NCBI RefSeq assembly: GCF_051713825.1
Contig: NZ_JBIOQR010000001.1
Coordinates: 2,976,001-3,040,000 of the forward strand
Length of the DNA: 64,000 bases
Direction of reading: 5' to 3'
DNA from: Enterococcus_K sp051713825
Lineage (GTDB): Bacteria; Bacillota; Bacilli; Lactobacillales; Enterococcaceae
Shown here: positions 50,189-59,027 of the stretch, piece by piece
How positions within the stretch are numbered: the stretch's first letter is position 1
How the letters are laid out: each line of letters begins with the position of its first letter
Translations under genes and position numbers: made by a program
Notes under the pieces: generated by a model
What the model was told of the DNA's origin: nothing
Database searches by the model: none
What the model saw: the letters and a program-made list of their open reading frames with translations, nothing else

Positions 50189-51271
50189 TTATTCTCCTTT
50201 GATGTAAACAGGCTTCCCTGTATTTGATGATTCATACAAAGCTTCCAGAATTTCTGTTACAACCAGTGCTTGTTCGGGTTTTACAACGGGCTCCGTATCA
50301 TTTAAAATCGCTTGAATCCAAGAATGTGCTTCTAATAATTCTGGTGATTGTGTAGCACCATCATAGAAATCCACACCGCCAGTTTCTAATTCAATTTGTT
50401 TTTCAAAAAGAAGGCCGCGATTTTCGCCATTGATGGTCAAGCCATTATCCATATCTGCTCCACCTTTAGAGCCATACAAACTGGTTTTTGCTTCTTTCAC
50501 ATCTAAGCTATTTAATGCCCAACTAGATTCTAAGAAAATAGAGGCGCCGTTTTCCATCACAATATAACCGAACGCCGAATCTTCAACTGTAAATTTAGCT
50601 GGATCCCAAGGGCCCCAAGCATTTGCTGCATTTTCCGTTTGTGACAACTCATGGTAGGCCTTTCCTACTACAAATTTCGGTTTGTAATTATTCATCGTCC
50701 ATAAAGTTAAATCTAACGCATGTGTGCCGATATCAATTAATGGTCCGCCACCTTGTGCTTCTTCATCAAGGAAAACACCCCAAGTAGGGACAGCCCGACG
50801 ACGAATAGCATGCGCTTTTCCGAAGTAAATATCACCTAACTCACCATCTTCACAGATTTCATGTAGGTAACGTGAGTCCGTTCTAAAACGATTTTGATAC
50901 CCAATCGTTAATTTTTTACCTGTTCGTTTTGCAGCGTCAATCATTGCTCTAGCTTCTTCTGAAGTTTTTGCCATTGGTTTTTCACACATTACATGACAAT
51001 CAGCTTCTAGAGCTGCTACTGTTAACTCTGAGTGAGAAGAATTTGGTGTGCAGACATGAACAACATCCAAGTCTGAATCCGTTAACATTTCTTTATAATT
51101 TGTGTAAACCTTTGCTGAGTCCGTTCCATACTTTTCTTTTGCTTCTTCTGCTCGTTCAACGACTAAATCACAAAATGCCACCAATTCAACTTCTTTGACT
51201 TTTGATAATGAAGGCATGTGTTTCCCATTGGCAATTCCGCCACATCCGATGATTCCAACTTTTACTGACAT
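50189..51271 (-). CDS. Gfo/Idh/MocA oxidoreductase (first of operon)
   Basis: A 360-residue sugar oxidoreductase heading the five-gene operon. VGIIGCGGIANGKHMPSL binds the dinucleotide; VMCEKPMAKTSEEA near 94 carries the catalytic Lys; GGGPLIDIGTHALDLTLW near 176 has the Asp and His pair. It is only distantly like the enzyme at 46628, so the two should act on different substrates. AGGAGGAAACA precedes the ATG at 51271. A promoter must lie in 51272-51420, where an extended -10 GGCTAAAAT is seen. Confidence 0.9.
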   Translation of the reverse strand: MSVKVGIIGCGGIANGKHMPSLSKVKEVELVAFCDLVVERAEEAKEKYGTDSAKVYTNYKEMLTDSDLDVVHVCTPNSSHSELTVAALEADCHVMCEKPMAKTSEEARAMIDAAKRTGKKLTIGYQNRFRTDSRYLHEICEDGELGDIYFGKAHAIRRRAVPTWGVFLDEEAQGGGPLIDIGTHALDLTLWTMNNYKPKFVVGKAYHELSQTENAANAWGPWDPAKFTVEDSAFGYIVMENGASIFLESSWALNSLDVKEAKTSLYGSKGGADMDNGLTINGENRGLLFEKQIELETGGVDFYDGATQSPELLEAHSWIQAILNDTEPVVKPEQALVVTEILEALYESSNTGKPVYIKGE

Positions 51272-51420
51272 TTGTTTCCTCCTAGTAATTCTTTATTTGA
51301 ATTCTTTTTGATAGTTCCATTTTAGCCGATTGTGAGAAGGCTTTCTTCCCAATTTCCATCTAAAAAATTCCCGAATATTGCGCTTTTTTATTTTGTCTTT
51401 CAAACTGCTTAAATTCAGCA

Positions 51421-51470
51421 AAAAAATAAATCGACGCAGTGAGTCAATTTTTGCGCACCACGTCGATTAA
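51421..51470 (-). terminator. Terminator of the glycan transport operon
   Basis: AATCGACG (51429-51436) with CGTCGATT (51461-51468), T-rich sequence following on the minus strand. It separates the esterase gene from the next operon. Confidence 0.75.
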
Positions 51471-51482
51471 TAAGACTAGTTT

Positions 51483-52286
51483 TTATAAATTATTTTCAAC
51501 CCAAGTTCGAAACAAATCGGGCCAAACGGTAATCTCTTTTTGAATGCCATAACCGTTACTAACACTGGTTTCTTTGGTTCCTAGACTTAAGCCATGTCCA
51601 CCTTTAGGGAACAAATGTAGCTCAAAAGGAACGTCATATTTACGCAAGCTTTGTGCAAAGGCCAAGCTATTTTCCATAGGTACGGTATCATCTTCAAGCG
51701 TATGCCACAAGAATGTCTGTGGTGTTTTATTAGAAACTCTCTTCTCTAAGGAAACAAATTCCTTTAACTCCTCATAGTTCTCGCCTAACAAAGAATGAAA
51801 CGAGCCAAGATGCGCAAAGGATCCCGAGCTTATTACAGGATAGTTTAATAATAAAGCATTAGGCTGCCACGTCTCTTGGTCCCCTTCAAGAGAATCTTTA
51901 AGAAAATCTTCGTGCCAAAAGACACCTAAACTAGCGGCTAAGTGACCGCCTGCTGAAAAACCAGCGACGATAATTTTAGCCGTATCCACTCCCCAATCTT
52001 GAGCATGTTGACGCGCGATTTGGACGGTTCTTGCTAGCTGTACAAGACTCTCTGGGAAACGACTTGGAGCGACACTATAACGTAAGATCATCGCATGAAA
52101 CCCCATGTTCAACATCCGAATAGCTACTGGTTCAGCCTCGCGATCAGAGGTCATCTCATAACCTCCCCCTGGACAAATAATAACTAAAGGACGTTTTCTA
52201 TCTTCAATCATCTCAGGTGAATTTGATAAAAAGTACGTATCCACGTACGCCGTGCTGTTATCCAATTGAATTCGTTCATGTTTCAT
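51483..52286 (-). CDS. Alpha/beta hydrolase, acetyl esterase-like
   Basis: A 267-residue intracellular hydrolase. CPGGGYEMTSDREAEPVA (about 36-53) is the oxyanion-hole HGGG equivalent, AGFSAGGHLAAS near 110 the nucleophile Ser, EDDTVPM near 198 the Asp region, and KGGHGLSLG near 228 the catalytic His. The pattern is that of BD-FAE/acetyl xylan esterase-like enzymes that clip acetyl groups from sugars. Last gene of the operon with fucosidase, SGNH esterase and the importer, which supports a role on acetylated oligosaccharides. Confidence 0.82.
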   Translation of the reverse strand: MKHERIQLDNSTAYVDTYFLSNSPEMIEDRKRPLVIICPGGGYEMTSDREAEPVAIRMLNMGFHAMILRYSVAPSRFPESLVQLARTVQIARQHAQDWGVDTAKIIVAGFSAGGHLAASLGVFWHEDFLKDSLEGDQETWQPNALLLNYPVISSGSFAHLGSFHSLLGENYEELKEFVSLEKRVSNKTPQTFLWHTLEDDTVPMENSLAFAQSLRKYDVPFELHLFPKGGHGLSLGTKETSVSNGYGIQKEITVWPDLFRTWVENNL

Positions 52287-52301
52287 TTATTCATTACTCC
52301 T

Positions 52302-53766
52302 CTACACAATTATTATTTTACATACTTTTGGAAGGTCATCTAAGTGTTCAGGAAGAGTCAGTGTCAACCCTTGATTGGTCACTTGCCAATCGAGTTCTTC
52401 CTTTCCACCTAATAAATGAACCTCTTTGATTAAACCATGAAATTCAGGAACATCCTGATTCGATGAAGCGGCCAATGATTTGATAGTCAATGGTTCCCCT
52501 TCGTTTGGTGCTAACAGAAAGGCATAAATTGCGTCTCCTGCAACCGCGAATCGAATATCTTCTTTTGTATATGTTGTAGGTGTATTTTCTTGAAACTGTC
52601 CTGATATTAAACGTGTCGGACCTTCTCCAGCTTTTCTCCAAGGCTTCGAAGCATAAATTGCCTCCCCATTCGTCTTCAGCCAACGACCGATTTCTTTTAA
52701 TATCTGCTGATCCTTTTCAGCGATTGAACCATCTCCTTTAGGACCGACATTCAATAGTAGATTACCGTTTTTAGAAACCACTTCAATCAAATCATAGAGA
52801 ATTTCTTTTACCTCTTTATAATCCAGTGTTTCTGTATAACACCAAGAATTTCTTGCAATAGCTGTATCTGATTGCCAGTAAAATGGTTGAGCCTCTGAAA
52901 ATTTCCCACGTTCGATTTCAACCACACCCGATCCAAACATCATCGCATCGTGTTTATAACAAATCGCAACCTCTTGTCCCCATGTCTCCCCACTATTATA
53001 GTAGTAAGCCGCCAATAGTTGAAGAGATTCTTTAAATGCCTCATGCTGAATCCACCAATCAAAGTATAAAACTTTTGGCTGATAACGGTCAATGATTTCT
53101 ACTGTTCGAAGCAACCAATCCTCTAAAAAACTCTGCGTTTGGATAGGGCTGACTCTGTAACGCTTGATTATCTGGCTCCGGTTGTGCTGGCCAATAAAAG
53201 TCGCCTTTTTTCATTGGTTCTTTAATATCACTTGGAAATTCTTTACCATGACCCATAAAAAACCAGTGCTCTGCTCTGTGTGAGGAGGTACAAAAAACAA
53301 GACCTCCTTTTTCTCCGGCCACTTTTAGCTCTTTTAGAATATCTCGCTGTGGGCCCATCTCAAAAGCATTATATCTAGACAACTCACTTTGATACATCTG
53401 AAAACCATCATGATGTTCTGCCACTGGGAAAAAGTATCTTGCACCTGCGTCTTTAAACAGCTGGATCCATTCATCCGCATCAAATTTTTCTGCTGTGAAT
53501 AGTGGAATAAACTCTTTATACCCAAATTCTTCATGCGATCCATACGTATTAATATGATGTTGATATTCTTCCGTCCCTTTTCTATACATATTTCTTGAGT
53601 ACCATTCATTATTAAATGCAGGAACACTATAGAGGCCCCAGTGAATAAAAATCCCAAACTTGGCTTTTTTAAACCATGACGGCGTTTCAAATTCATTAAG
53701 CGATTGCCAGTTTGGTTGAAACGGCCCCGCATTTGCAATTTTTTTAATATCATCAATGGTTTTCAT
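52302..53766 (-). pseudogene. GH29 alpha-L-fucosidase split by a one-base frameshift
   Basis: Two adjoining frames (53766-53089 and the frame ending at 52302) make one GH29 enzyme of about 487 residues. The first part has PSWFKKAKFGIFIHWGLYS and FPVAEHHDGFQMY; the second has KVLYFDWW with the nucleophile Asp and GNLLLNVGPKGDGSI. Removing one base from the A6 run at 53125-53130 restores PNAEFLEDWLLRTVEIIDR and a continuous protein. So a single inserted base, or a sequencing error, breaks the gene. There is no signal peptide, so an intact enzyme would act on imported oligosaccharides. The start overlaps the SGNH gene by 14 bases. Confidence 0.85.
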
Positions 53767-54421
53767 CTGCCATACCTCCCCCTAAACTACAAGATTCAAT
53801 AAAGGCCTTGGCAATTAACATGTGCCCAGCTGTAGAAGGATGGACACGATCTGAGCTCAGAACATATGAAGACTGATGCTTCAAAAACTCATCAAAATAG
53901 GCTTGCACATCAACAAATCGTAAAGAAAATTCTTCAGCTAGCTGTTTCGTCAATCGATTGTACTGGTCCACTTTTTTTCTCATCGGATCTTCTAAATTCT
54001 TTTCTACCATAAATGCAGATAATAGTATGAGTCCTTTAACACTGGGTATTGTCTTTGTCAGTAAGTCTCGATAGGTTGTAGTAAACATCTCCTGGGTAAC
54101 CTGTTCATCTTGGCTAAACGTACTATCGAAATGACGCCAGACATCGTTAATCCCAATCATTATCACTACCCAATCTGGTCGTAAATCTAGCACATCTTCT
54201 TGCCAACGTTTTGAAAGATCGACCACTCGATCCCCACTGATTCCTTTATTAACCACCATTAACTCTTTTTCGGGGTGAAAAGCTGTCGTATAGCCATTAA
54301 TCAAATGAACATAACCATCTCCCCAAGATGCCCATTTAGCTGGCGGCATCTCTAAATTACGATTGCTATCGGTAATTGAATCCCCTACAAAAACGATTCG
54401 ATCTTTTTTTGAAATAAACAT
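53753..54421 (-). CDS. SGNH/GDSL-family hydrolase
   Basis: A 222-residue esterase without a signal peptide. I start at MFISKKDRIVFVGDSITDS (54421), where AAGAGGA lies upstream; the reading to 54478 runs into a hairpin. Block I GDSITDS, block II GISGDRV, block III GINDVW and block V DRVHPS hold the catalytic Ser, Gly, Asn, and Asp/His. Such enzymes in glycan operons remove O-acetyl groups. It lies downstream of the binding-protein gene after a hairpin that may lower expression. Confidence 0.88.
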   Translation of the reverse strand: MFISKKDRIVFVGDSITDSNRNLEMPPAKWASWGDGYVHLINGYTTAFHPEKELMVVNKGISGDRVVDLSKRWQEDVLDLRPDWVVIMIGINDVWRHFDSTFSQDEQVTQEMFTTTYRDLLTKTIPSVKGLILLSAFMVEKNLEDPMRKKVDQYNRLTKQLAEEFSLRFVDVQAYFDEFLKHQSSYVLSSDRVHPSTAGHMLIAKAFIESCSLGGGMADENH

Positions 54422-54440
54422 TGTCCTCTTCCTTTCCGCA

Positions 54441-54488
54441 AAAAAGAGCGAAACAGCAACCAAACTATCTGTTTGCATGTTTCACTCT
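54441..54488 (-). terminator. Hairpin between binding-protein and esterase genes
   Basis: Minus strand: GAGTGAAACATGCAAAC pairs imperfectly with GTTGCTGTTTCGCTC, then TTTTTTG. Placed inside the operon, it would act as a partial terminator, leaving the binding protein in excess over the enzymes. Confidence 0.6.
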
Positions 54489-54503
54489 TTAACTAGAACG
54501 TTC

Positions 54504-56237
54504 CTACTTTGCAAATTCCTTCGCTACTGCAACACGCTGATCATTTTGATCCTTCGCGTTCGCCATATCTACTTCGAACACTTGGTCATAACCTAAACCA
54601 TTTGCTGTATCTTGCATTTCTTTTAAAAGCTTGTTAAATTCATTTTCGTCTTTGGCAAAGACCATTTTCCATGAATATTCAACTATTGTTGATTTAATTT
54701 GGTTTCTTAACACAGAAATCTCTGAACTATCTTCTGGTGCCACATAACTTGCTCCTGGCGCCACCTCAATTTGGTTTGTCTTTTCTAAATAATCTAAAGT
54801 TGTTTCTGCGCCATCCATTTTTTTCGACCAGTCTTCTTTTAATGGATTGGTATTTTCTTTTTGATAAGTTTCCCATAACGTATAATTATATGAGAACCCA
54901 TTATCTGGATTAACATCAATCCCTAGAATAGTCGTTACGTTTAATGCAGAAACACCATCCTTGTAACTGCCCCCACCGTATTCTTTTGGAACCGTTGCTT
55001 CACCACCAAATAAGGCTTCTTTCCCGAAATCAGTCAACTCAGGCAAGCCATCTTTATTCATTTCCCAAGTTAAACCTTCAATCCCAGCACTTCCTTGTGT
55101 TTGAGAAGTATTTGCAAGTGCGCCTTCAGGTGAATATAACCAGTCAACAAATTTGGCTAAGCGTTCAGGGTCTTTCGCTTTTGAACCAATTCCGATAAAT
55201 TGTTTGCCACCATACACTTCTGCACCAAATGAATAAATCTTTTGATCCTTAATAGGTGCCAACATGAAGCCTTGTCCTTTATCGAGATTTGTCGTTGTAT
55301 TATAGGCGGCCTGACCCAACCATGGCCACCATGAGAACAACACTTGACCATCTTGATATTTGGAATACATTGTATCGTAATTTTGTGTCGTTGATTCTGG
55401 ATCCACTAACCCCATTTGGTTCGCAGCATAATAGAATTTTAATGCCCGTGTATACTCTGAATCACTATCAATGATACTTTGATAATCAGAACCATCTGCT
55501 TTTGCTAAAGCAAAACCAACCTCATCATAACCATATAAATTGCTCAGTTGTTTAGCCATAGCCATCATATTGCCATCCCAATCGCTAAATAGTGAAAACG
55601 CATGAACTTTTTTCCCAGATTCAGTCGTTGGATTCGCATCCTGCATTTTTTTCAATGTTGGTAACAAATCCTCGATTGTCTTGATCTCAGGATAATTTTC
55701 TTTACTATATAAATCCCAACGAATATAGGCGCCGAAGTTCAAGTCTAACCCTTCTGACGGAGTTGTCGGTGATAAACTAGAGACGCTGGTTGGGAACCCA
55801 TAGATTCCTTCAGAGCCATCATTCAAATGCTGAACCGCCGCATCATACTTACTGACATTTTTCATATCCTTGTATAAATCAGTAGCATCATATAACAGCC
55901 CACCTTGTACTAACTCGTTATATTGTTTGCCGTTATCGACAATAATTAAGTCACCCAAATCACCTGCTGCTGTTCGTGTTTGGTACAAGGTATCGCCGTT
56001 TCCAGCAACGTTTGGCGCAATGATATTTAGTTCGATATTAAATTTTTCTTTAACCACTTCAGCAAACCAACCTTTTTGAATCCCCATATAGTTGGCTAAT
56101 CCGTCATATACATCAATCGTCAACAATTCATCTTTATCTGGTTTACTTTCTTTTTTCTCAGAACCACAAGCAGACATGCTGACAAGTAGCGAAACCCCTA
56201 ATAACCCCGCAACAATTTTCTTTTTTAAACTCATCAT
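54504..56237 (-). CDS. Sugar ABC transporter solute-binding lipoprotein (LplA/YtcQ type)
   Basis: A 577-residue extracellular binding protein. The signal peptide ends in the lipobox SMSAC, with Cys near residue 24. The mature part is the large family 1 type found with LplB/LplC permeases: YDGLANYMGIQKGWFAEVV, YDEVGFALAKADG, WWPWLGQAAYN, SPEGALANTSQTQG. It should capture an oligosaccharide at the cell surface. AAGGAG precedes the tandem ATGs. It follows the two permease genes closely. Confidence 0.9.
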   Translation of the reverse strand: MMSLKKKIVAGLLGVSLLVSMSACGSEKKESKPDKDELLTIDVYDGLANYMGIQKGWFAEVVKEKFNIELNIIAPNVAGNGDTLYQTRTAAGDLGDLIIVDNGKQYNELVQGGLLYDATDLYKDMKNVSKYDAAVQHLNDGSEGIYGFPTSVSSLSPTTPSEGLDLNFGAYIRWDLYSKENYPEIKTIEDLLPTLKKMQDANPTTESGKKVHAFSLFSDWDGNMMAMAKQLSNLYGYDEVGFALAKADGSDYQSIIDSDSEYTRALKFYYAANQMGLVDPESTTQNYDTMYSKYQDGQVLFSWWPWLGQAAYNTTTNLDKGQGFMLAPIKDQKIYSFGAEVYGGKQFIGIGSKAKDPERLAKFVDWLYSPEGALANTSQTQGSAGIEGLTWEMNKDGLPELTDFGKEALFGGEATVPKEYGGGSYKDGVSALNVTTILGIDVNPDNGFSYNYTLWETYQKENTNPLKEDWSKKMDGAETTLDYLEKTNQIEVAPGASYVAPEDSSEISVLRNQIKSTIVEYSWKMVFAKDENEFNKLLKEMQDTANGLGYDQVFEVDMANAKDQNDQRVAVAKEFAK

Positions 56238-56258
56238 AAACTCTCCTTAAAAGTAGTC

Positions 56259-57200
56259 TTATCCTTTGACCGCGCCTAACATAATTCCTTTTACAAAGTG
56301 GCGTTGAAATAAAGGATAGATAAACATAATTGGTAAAACAACAATAACTGAAACGGTCATCCGAATGGAGGTTGGTGTCTGGGTAGTTGCCGCAGAGATA
56401 ACCCCTGATAATGACCCTGTCGTATTTTTAACCATCTGCGCTAATGAATTCGCTTGGTTAATGTAGGTGTATAATAAGTATTGTAGAGAATATAACTTCT
56501 GATCAGTAATATAGATAAGTGTGTCCTGGAATGAATTCCATTGCGCAACGGCTGAGAATATTGCAACGGTCGCTAAGATAGGTGTACAGTTCGGCAAGAT
56601 TACCTTAAAGAAAATTTGGACGATGTTGGCACCATCCATTTCAGCCGCCTCTTGTAAAGAAGCCGGAATCGATTCAATATAAGTTTTAACTAAAATAATA
56701 TTAAACGGTTGAACAATCGCTGGTAAAATGTACACCCAAAAATTATTCGTTAAGCCCAGCGTTTTCATTGTAATAAATAGTGGAATCAGCCCAGCATTAA
56801 AGTACATGGTAACAATCACAAACCGATACCAGAATTGACGTTTCCACATTTTACGTTGTGTAAACATAAAGCCTAAGAAAGCCGAAGCCAAAACAGTGCA
56901 GGCTGTGCCGATTACTGTTCTAGCGACAGAGACAACAGCCGCAATAGAAAGGCCATCTAACTGTAGAACCTCCTTGTAATTTTCAAAATGAATCCCCTCA
57001 GGAACAAAACGAATGGATCCTAGAGCGCTAAACTCATTGTTACTAATCGAATTGATAATCAAATAGTAAAATGGATAGGCACAGATTAATGTAATCAGTC
57101 CAAAGAAGGTATAATTCACGACATTAAAGAGAATATCCTCTTTCGTGCGAGGAAGCTTGTGAGGTTTCGTTTTGTCTTTTTTCTTTAGTGATAATTCCAT
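56259..57200 (-). CDS. Sugar ABC transporter permease (LplC/YtcP type)
   Basis: A 313-residue MalG-like permease with six membrane helices. The ATPase-docking EAA loop is SLQEAAEMDGANIVQIFFKVILPNC near 189-213. The N-terminus is cytoplasmic and basic. It pairs with the permease encoded 17 bases upstream. No ATPase gene is in the operon, as is usual for importers that share an MsmX-type ATPase. Confidence 0.92.
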   Translation of the reverse strand: MELSLKKKDKTKPHKLPRTKEDILFNVVNYTFFGLITLICAYPFYYLIINSISNNEFSALGSIRFVPEGIHFENYKEVLQLDGLSIAAVVSVARTVIGTACTVLASAFLGFMFTQRKMWKRQFWYRFVIVTMYFNAGLIPLFITMKTLGLTNNFWVYILPAIVQPFNIILVKTYIESIPASLQEAAEMDGANIVQIFFKVILPNCTPILATVAIFSAVAQWNSFQDTLIYITDQKLYSLQYLLYTYINQANSLAQMVKNTTGSLSGVISAATTQTPTSIRMTVSVIVVLPIMFIYPLFQRHFVKGIMLGAVKG

Positions 57201-57217
57201 GGTACGTTTCTCCTTCC

Positions 57218-58159
57218 TTAAATGATAGAGCTTCCTCTAATTTTTTTCGAAGCAAAGTTCACGATGGCTAACAGCGCCACACTAACCAGACTCTTCAACA
57301 TACTTAAAACAGTTGCTAGAGACAGGCTATTTCCACCTAGTCCAATGTTATAGACATACAAATCCAATACTTGAATATGTTCTTTATTAAAAGCATTTTG
57401 GAAAACAAAGTATTGATCCATCCCATTGTTTAAAAGATTGGCAATCGATAACATCAACATAACTAAGTAGGTCGGCATTAATGCCGGTAAGGTGATATAA
57501 CGCATCAGGTGGAAACGATTGGCGCCATCAATTCTGGCTGACTCATAAAGTTCTGGGTCAATCCCGGCAATGGCGGCCAAATACATAATAGCCCCCCAGC
57601 CTAATCCCTTCCAGATATTCCACAAGCACATCATCAACCAGGTATGATTGTCGCTATCTAAAAACTTGATTGCTTCTGAAATAAAGCCATTTTCTTGTAG
57701 TAACGTATTGATTAAGCCTGTAGAAGAAAATAAGCTAAATGCGATTGTATAAATCAACACCCAACTAATGAAGTTTGGTAAAGTCGTTAATGTTTGAACG
57801 AGGTTTTTGAACCATTTACACTTCACTTCATTTAATAAAATTGCAAAAAATACAGGCAACATCGAAGTTGCAATTCCTAAAAAGCTCATCGCAAATGTAT
57901 TCTTTAATACTTGAATAATTTGACTGAGCTGTGTTGGACTGGAAACAAGAATCTTAAACCATTTCAATCCAACAAATTCACTTCCCGATAATCCCAAGGC
58001 TGGTTTGTAATCATATAAAGCATAAATCCAACCATGTAAAGGGAAATAAGAGAATAAAAAGACAAGGATTAGAAAGGGAATAATGCAGAGAAACATTATT
58101 TTTCCGTCTCTTCTATTCCGACTTTTCGCTTTCTCTTTCGTGCTCTGTCTGATTTCCAT
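57218..58159 (-). CDS. Sugar ABC transporter permease (LplB/YteP type)
   Basis: A 313-residue MalF-like permease with six helices. The EAA loop reads DPELYESARIDGANRFHLMRYITLPAL near 193-219. FPLHGWIYALYDYKPALGL near 38 is typical of the LplB subgroup. It is the first gene of the six-gene glycan operon, with promoter and a cre-like site directly upstream. Confidence 0.92.
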   Translation of the reverse strand: MEIRQSTKEKAKSRNRRDGKIMFLCIIPFLILVFLFSYFPLHGWIYALYDYKPALGLSGSEFVGLKWFKILVSSPTQLSQIIQVLKNTFAMSFLGIATSMLPVFFAILLNEVKCKWFKNLVQTLTTLPNFISWVLIYTIAFSLFSSTGLINTLLQENGFISEAIKFLDSDNHTWLMMCLWNIWKGLGWGAIMYLAAIAGIDPELYESARIDGANRFHLMRYITLPALMPTYLVMLMLSIANLLNNGMDQYFVFQNAFNKEHIQVLDLYVYNIGLGGNSLSLATVLSMLKSLVSVALLAIVNFASKKIRGSSII

Positions 58160-58178
58160 TTTTTCACCCCTTTTAATC

Positions 58179-58228
58179 TGTAACCGCTTTTACATTTGTA
58201 ATCATAGCATCCGATTTCTTTTTTGAAA
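58179..58228 (-). promoter_or_regulatory. Promoter of the glycan operon with a cre-like palindrome
   Basis: Minus strand: TTTCAA (58223-58228), 16 bases, TATGAT (58201-58206). Right after the start point lies the palindrome TGTAACCGCTTTTACA (58179-58194), which has cre half-sites TGTAA/TTACA but two extra bases between them. It may be a variant CcpA site or another repressor's operator. Confidence 0.5.
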
Positions 58229-58341
58229 CTATGACAAAGTGCACCTCCGTACAGTAAAAAATAGACATCTTTTTTAGTGTTTTACCACAAAATATTCTAC
58301 AAACGCTGTTAAATAGGCTTTCTAAACTACGCAATCATTTT

Positions 58342-58379
58342 TGCGACCGCTTTCACAAAACGAATAATTCGGGTAAAAT
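58342..58379 (+). promoter_or_regulatory. Promoter of the YesL/YesM-type pair with a cre site
   Basis: TTTCAC (58351-58356), 17 bases and TAAAAT (58374-58379). TGCGACCGCTTTCA at 58342-58355 matches the cre consensus at all fixed positions but one and overlaps the -35 box, suggesting CcpA repression. Confidence 0.55.
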
Positions 58380-58411
58380 GAAGACAATCAAAACAATCGG
58401 AGGTTCTCTAT

Positions 58412-59017
58412 ATGAAATTCAACATGGATAGTTCATTCCATCAAGGTCTGACTCTTTTTATTCAATTTGTTCTACTTAACGTGCTATTTATTTTGACTTG
58501 TTTACCTATTGTAACAATCGGTGCATCTGTCACTGCCTTACTCGCTGTGACAACTAAATACGCAGAGCATCAAGATGCCTATCTTATTAAAGATTATTTC
58601 AGCTATTTTAAACAAAATTTCAAACAGGCCACTGCCGCTTTCTTTAGTCTTGGTCTGCCTATGCTATTCTTATTTTTTAGTAGCATCTTTTGGTTTGCCT
58701 TTAAAACCATCTTAACAAGTATCATTGGTATTTTTGCTCTCTTTATAGCCGCCTTCTTTTTACTTTCTTTACTTCTCAGCTTCTCTTTGATTGGTCGCTA
58801 TAAAAATACGTTAAAGCAAACCCTAAAAAATGCTTTATTGCTCCCCTTTGACAATCCTGTTAAAGTGATAGGTGTGCTTTTATTACCAGTAACGATCTTT
58901 TGTTTACTTGTTCTAATGCCTGGTATGAAGCTTCTATTATTTGTTTTTGGTTTTTCTTTTGCAGCGTACTGCTGCTCATTTTTATTTCTTTCTATTTATA
59001 AACAATACTTAGACTAG
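58412..59017 (+). CDS. DUF624 (YesL-like) membrane protein
   Basis: A 201-residue membrane protein with about four to five helices, of the DUF624/YesL family. LNVLFILTCLPIVTIGASVTAL (about 23-44) is the family hallmark, and YFSYFKQNFKQAT follows. These proteins regularly accompany LplABC-type importers and YesM-type sensor kinases; their function is not known. AATCGGAGG precedes the ATG by several bases. The sensor kinase gene follows almost without a gap. Confidence 0.85.
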   Translation: MKFNMDSSFHQGLTLFIQFVLLNVLFILTCLPIVTIGASVTALLAVTTKYAEHQDAYLIKDYFSYFKQNFKQATAAFFSLGLPMLFLFFSSIFWFAFKTILTSIIGIFALFIAAFFLLSLLLSFSLIGRYKNTLKQTLKNALLLPFDNPVKVIGVLLLPVTIFCLLVLMPGMKLLLFVFGFSFAAYCCSFLFLSIYKQYLD

Positions 59018-59027
59018 GATGAATGCT

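Noticed and set aside
51330..51350. A cre site before the 3-keto sugar operon (TGAGAAGGCTTTCT)
   Set aside because: It differs from the consensus at two fixed positions, including the central C of CG.
53089..53140. Programmed frameshifting in the fucosidase gene
   Set aside because: The tract is only six bases, the shift needed is +1, and no stimulating stop or structure is evident. A mutation or sequencing error is simpler.
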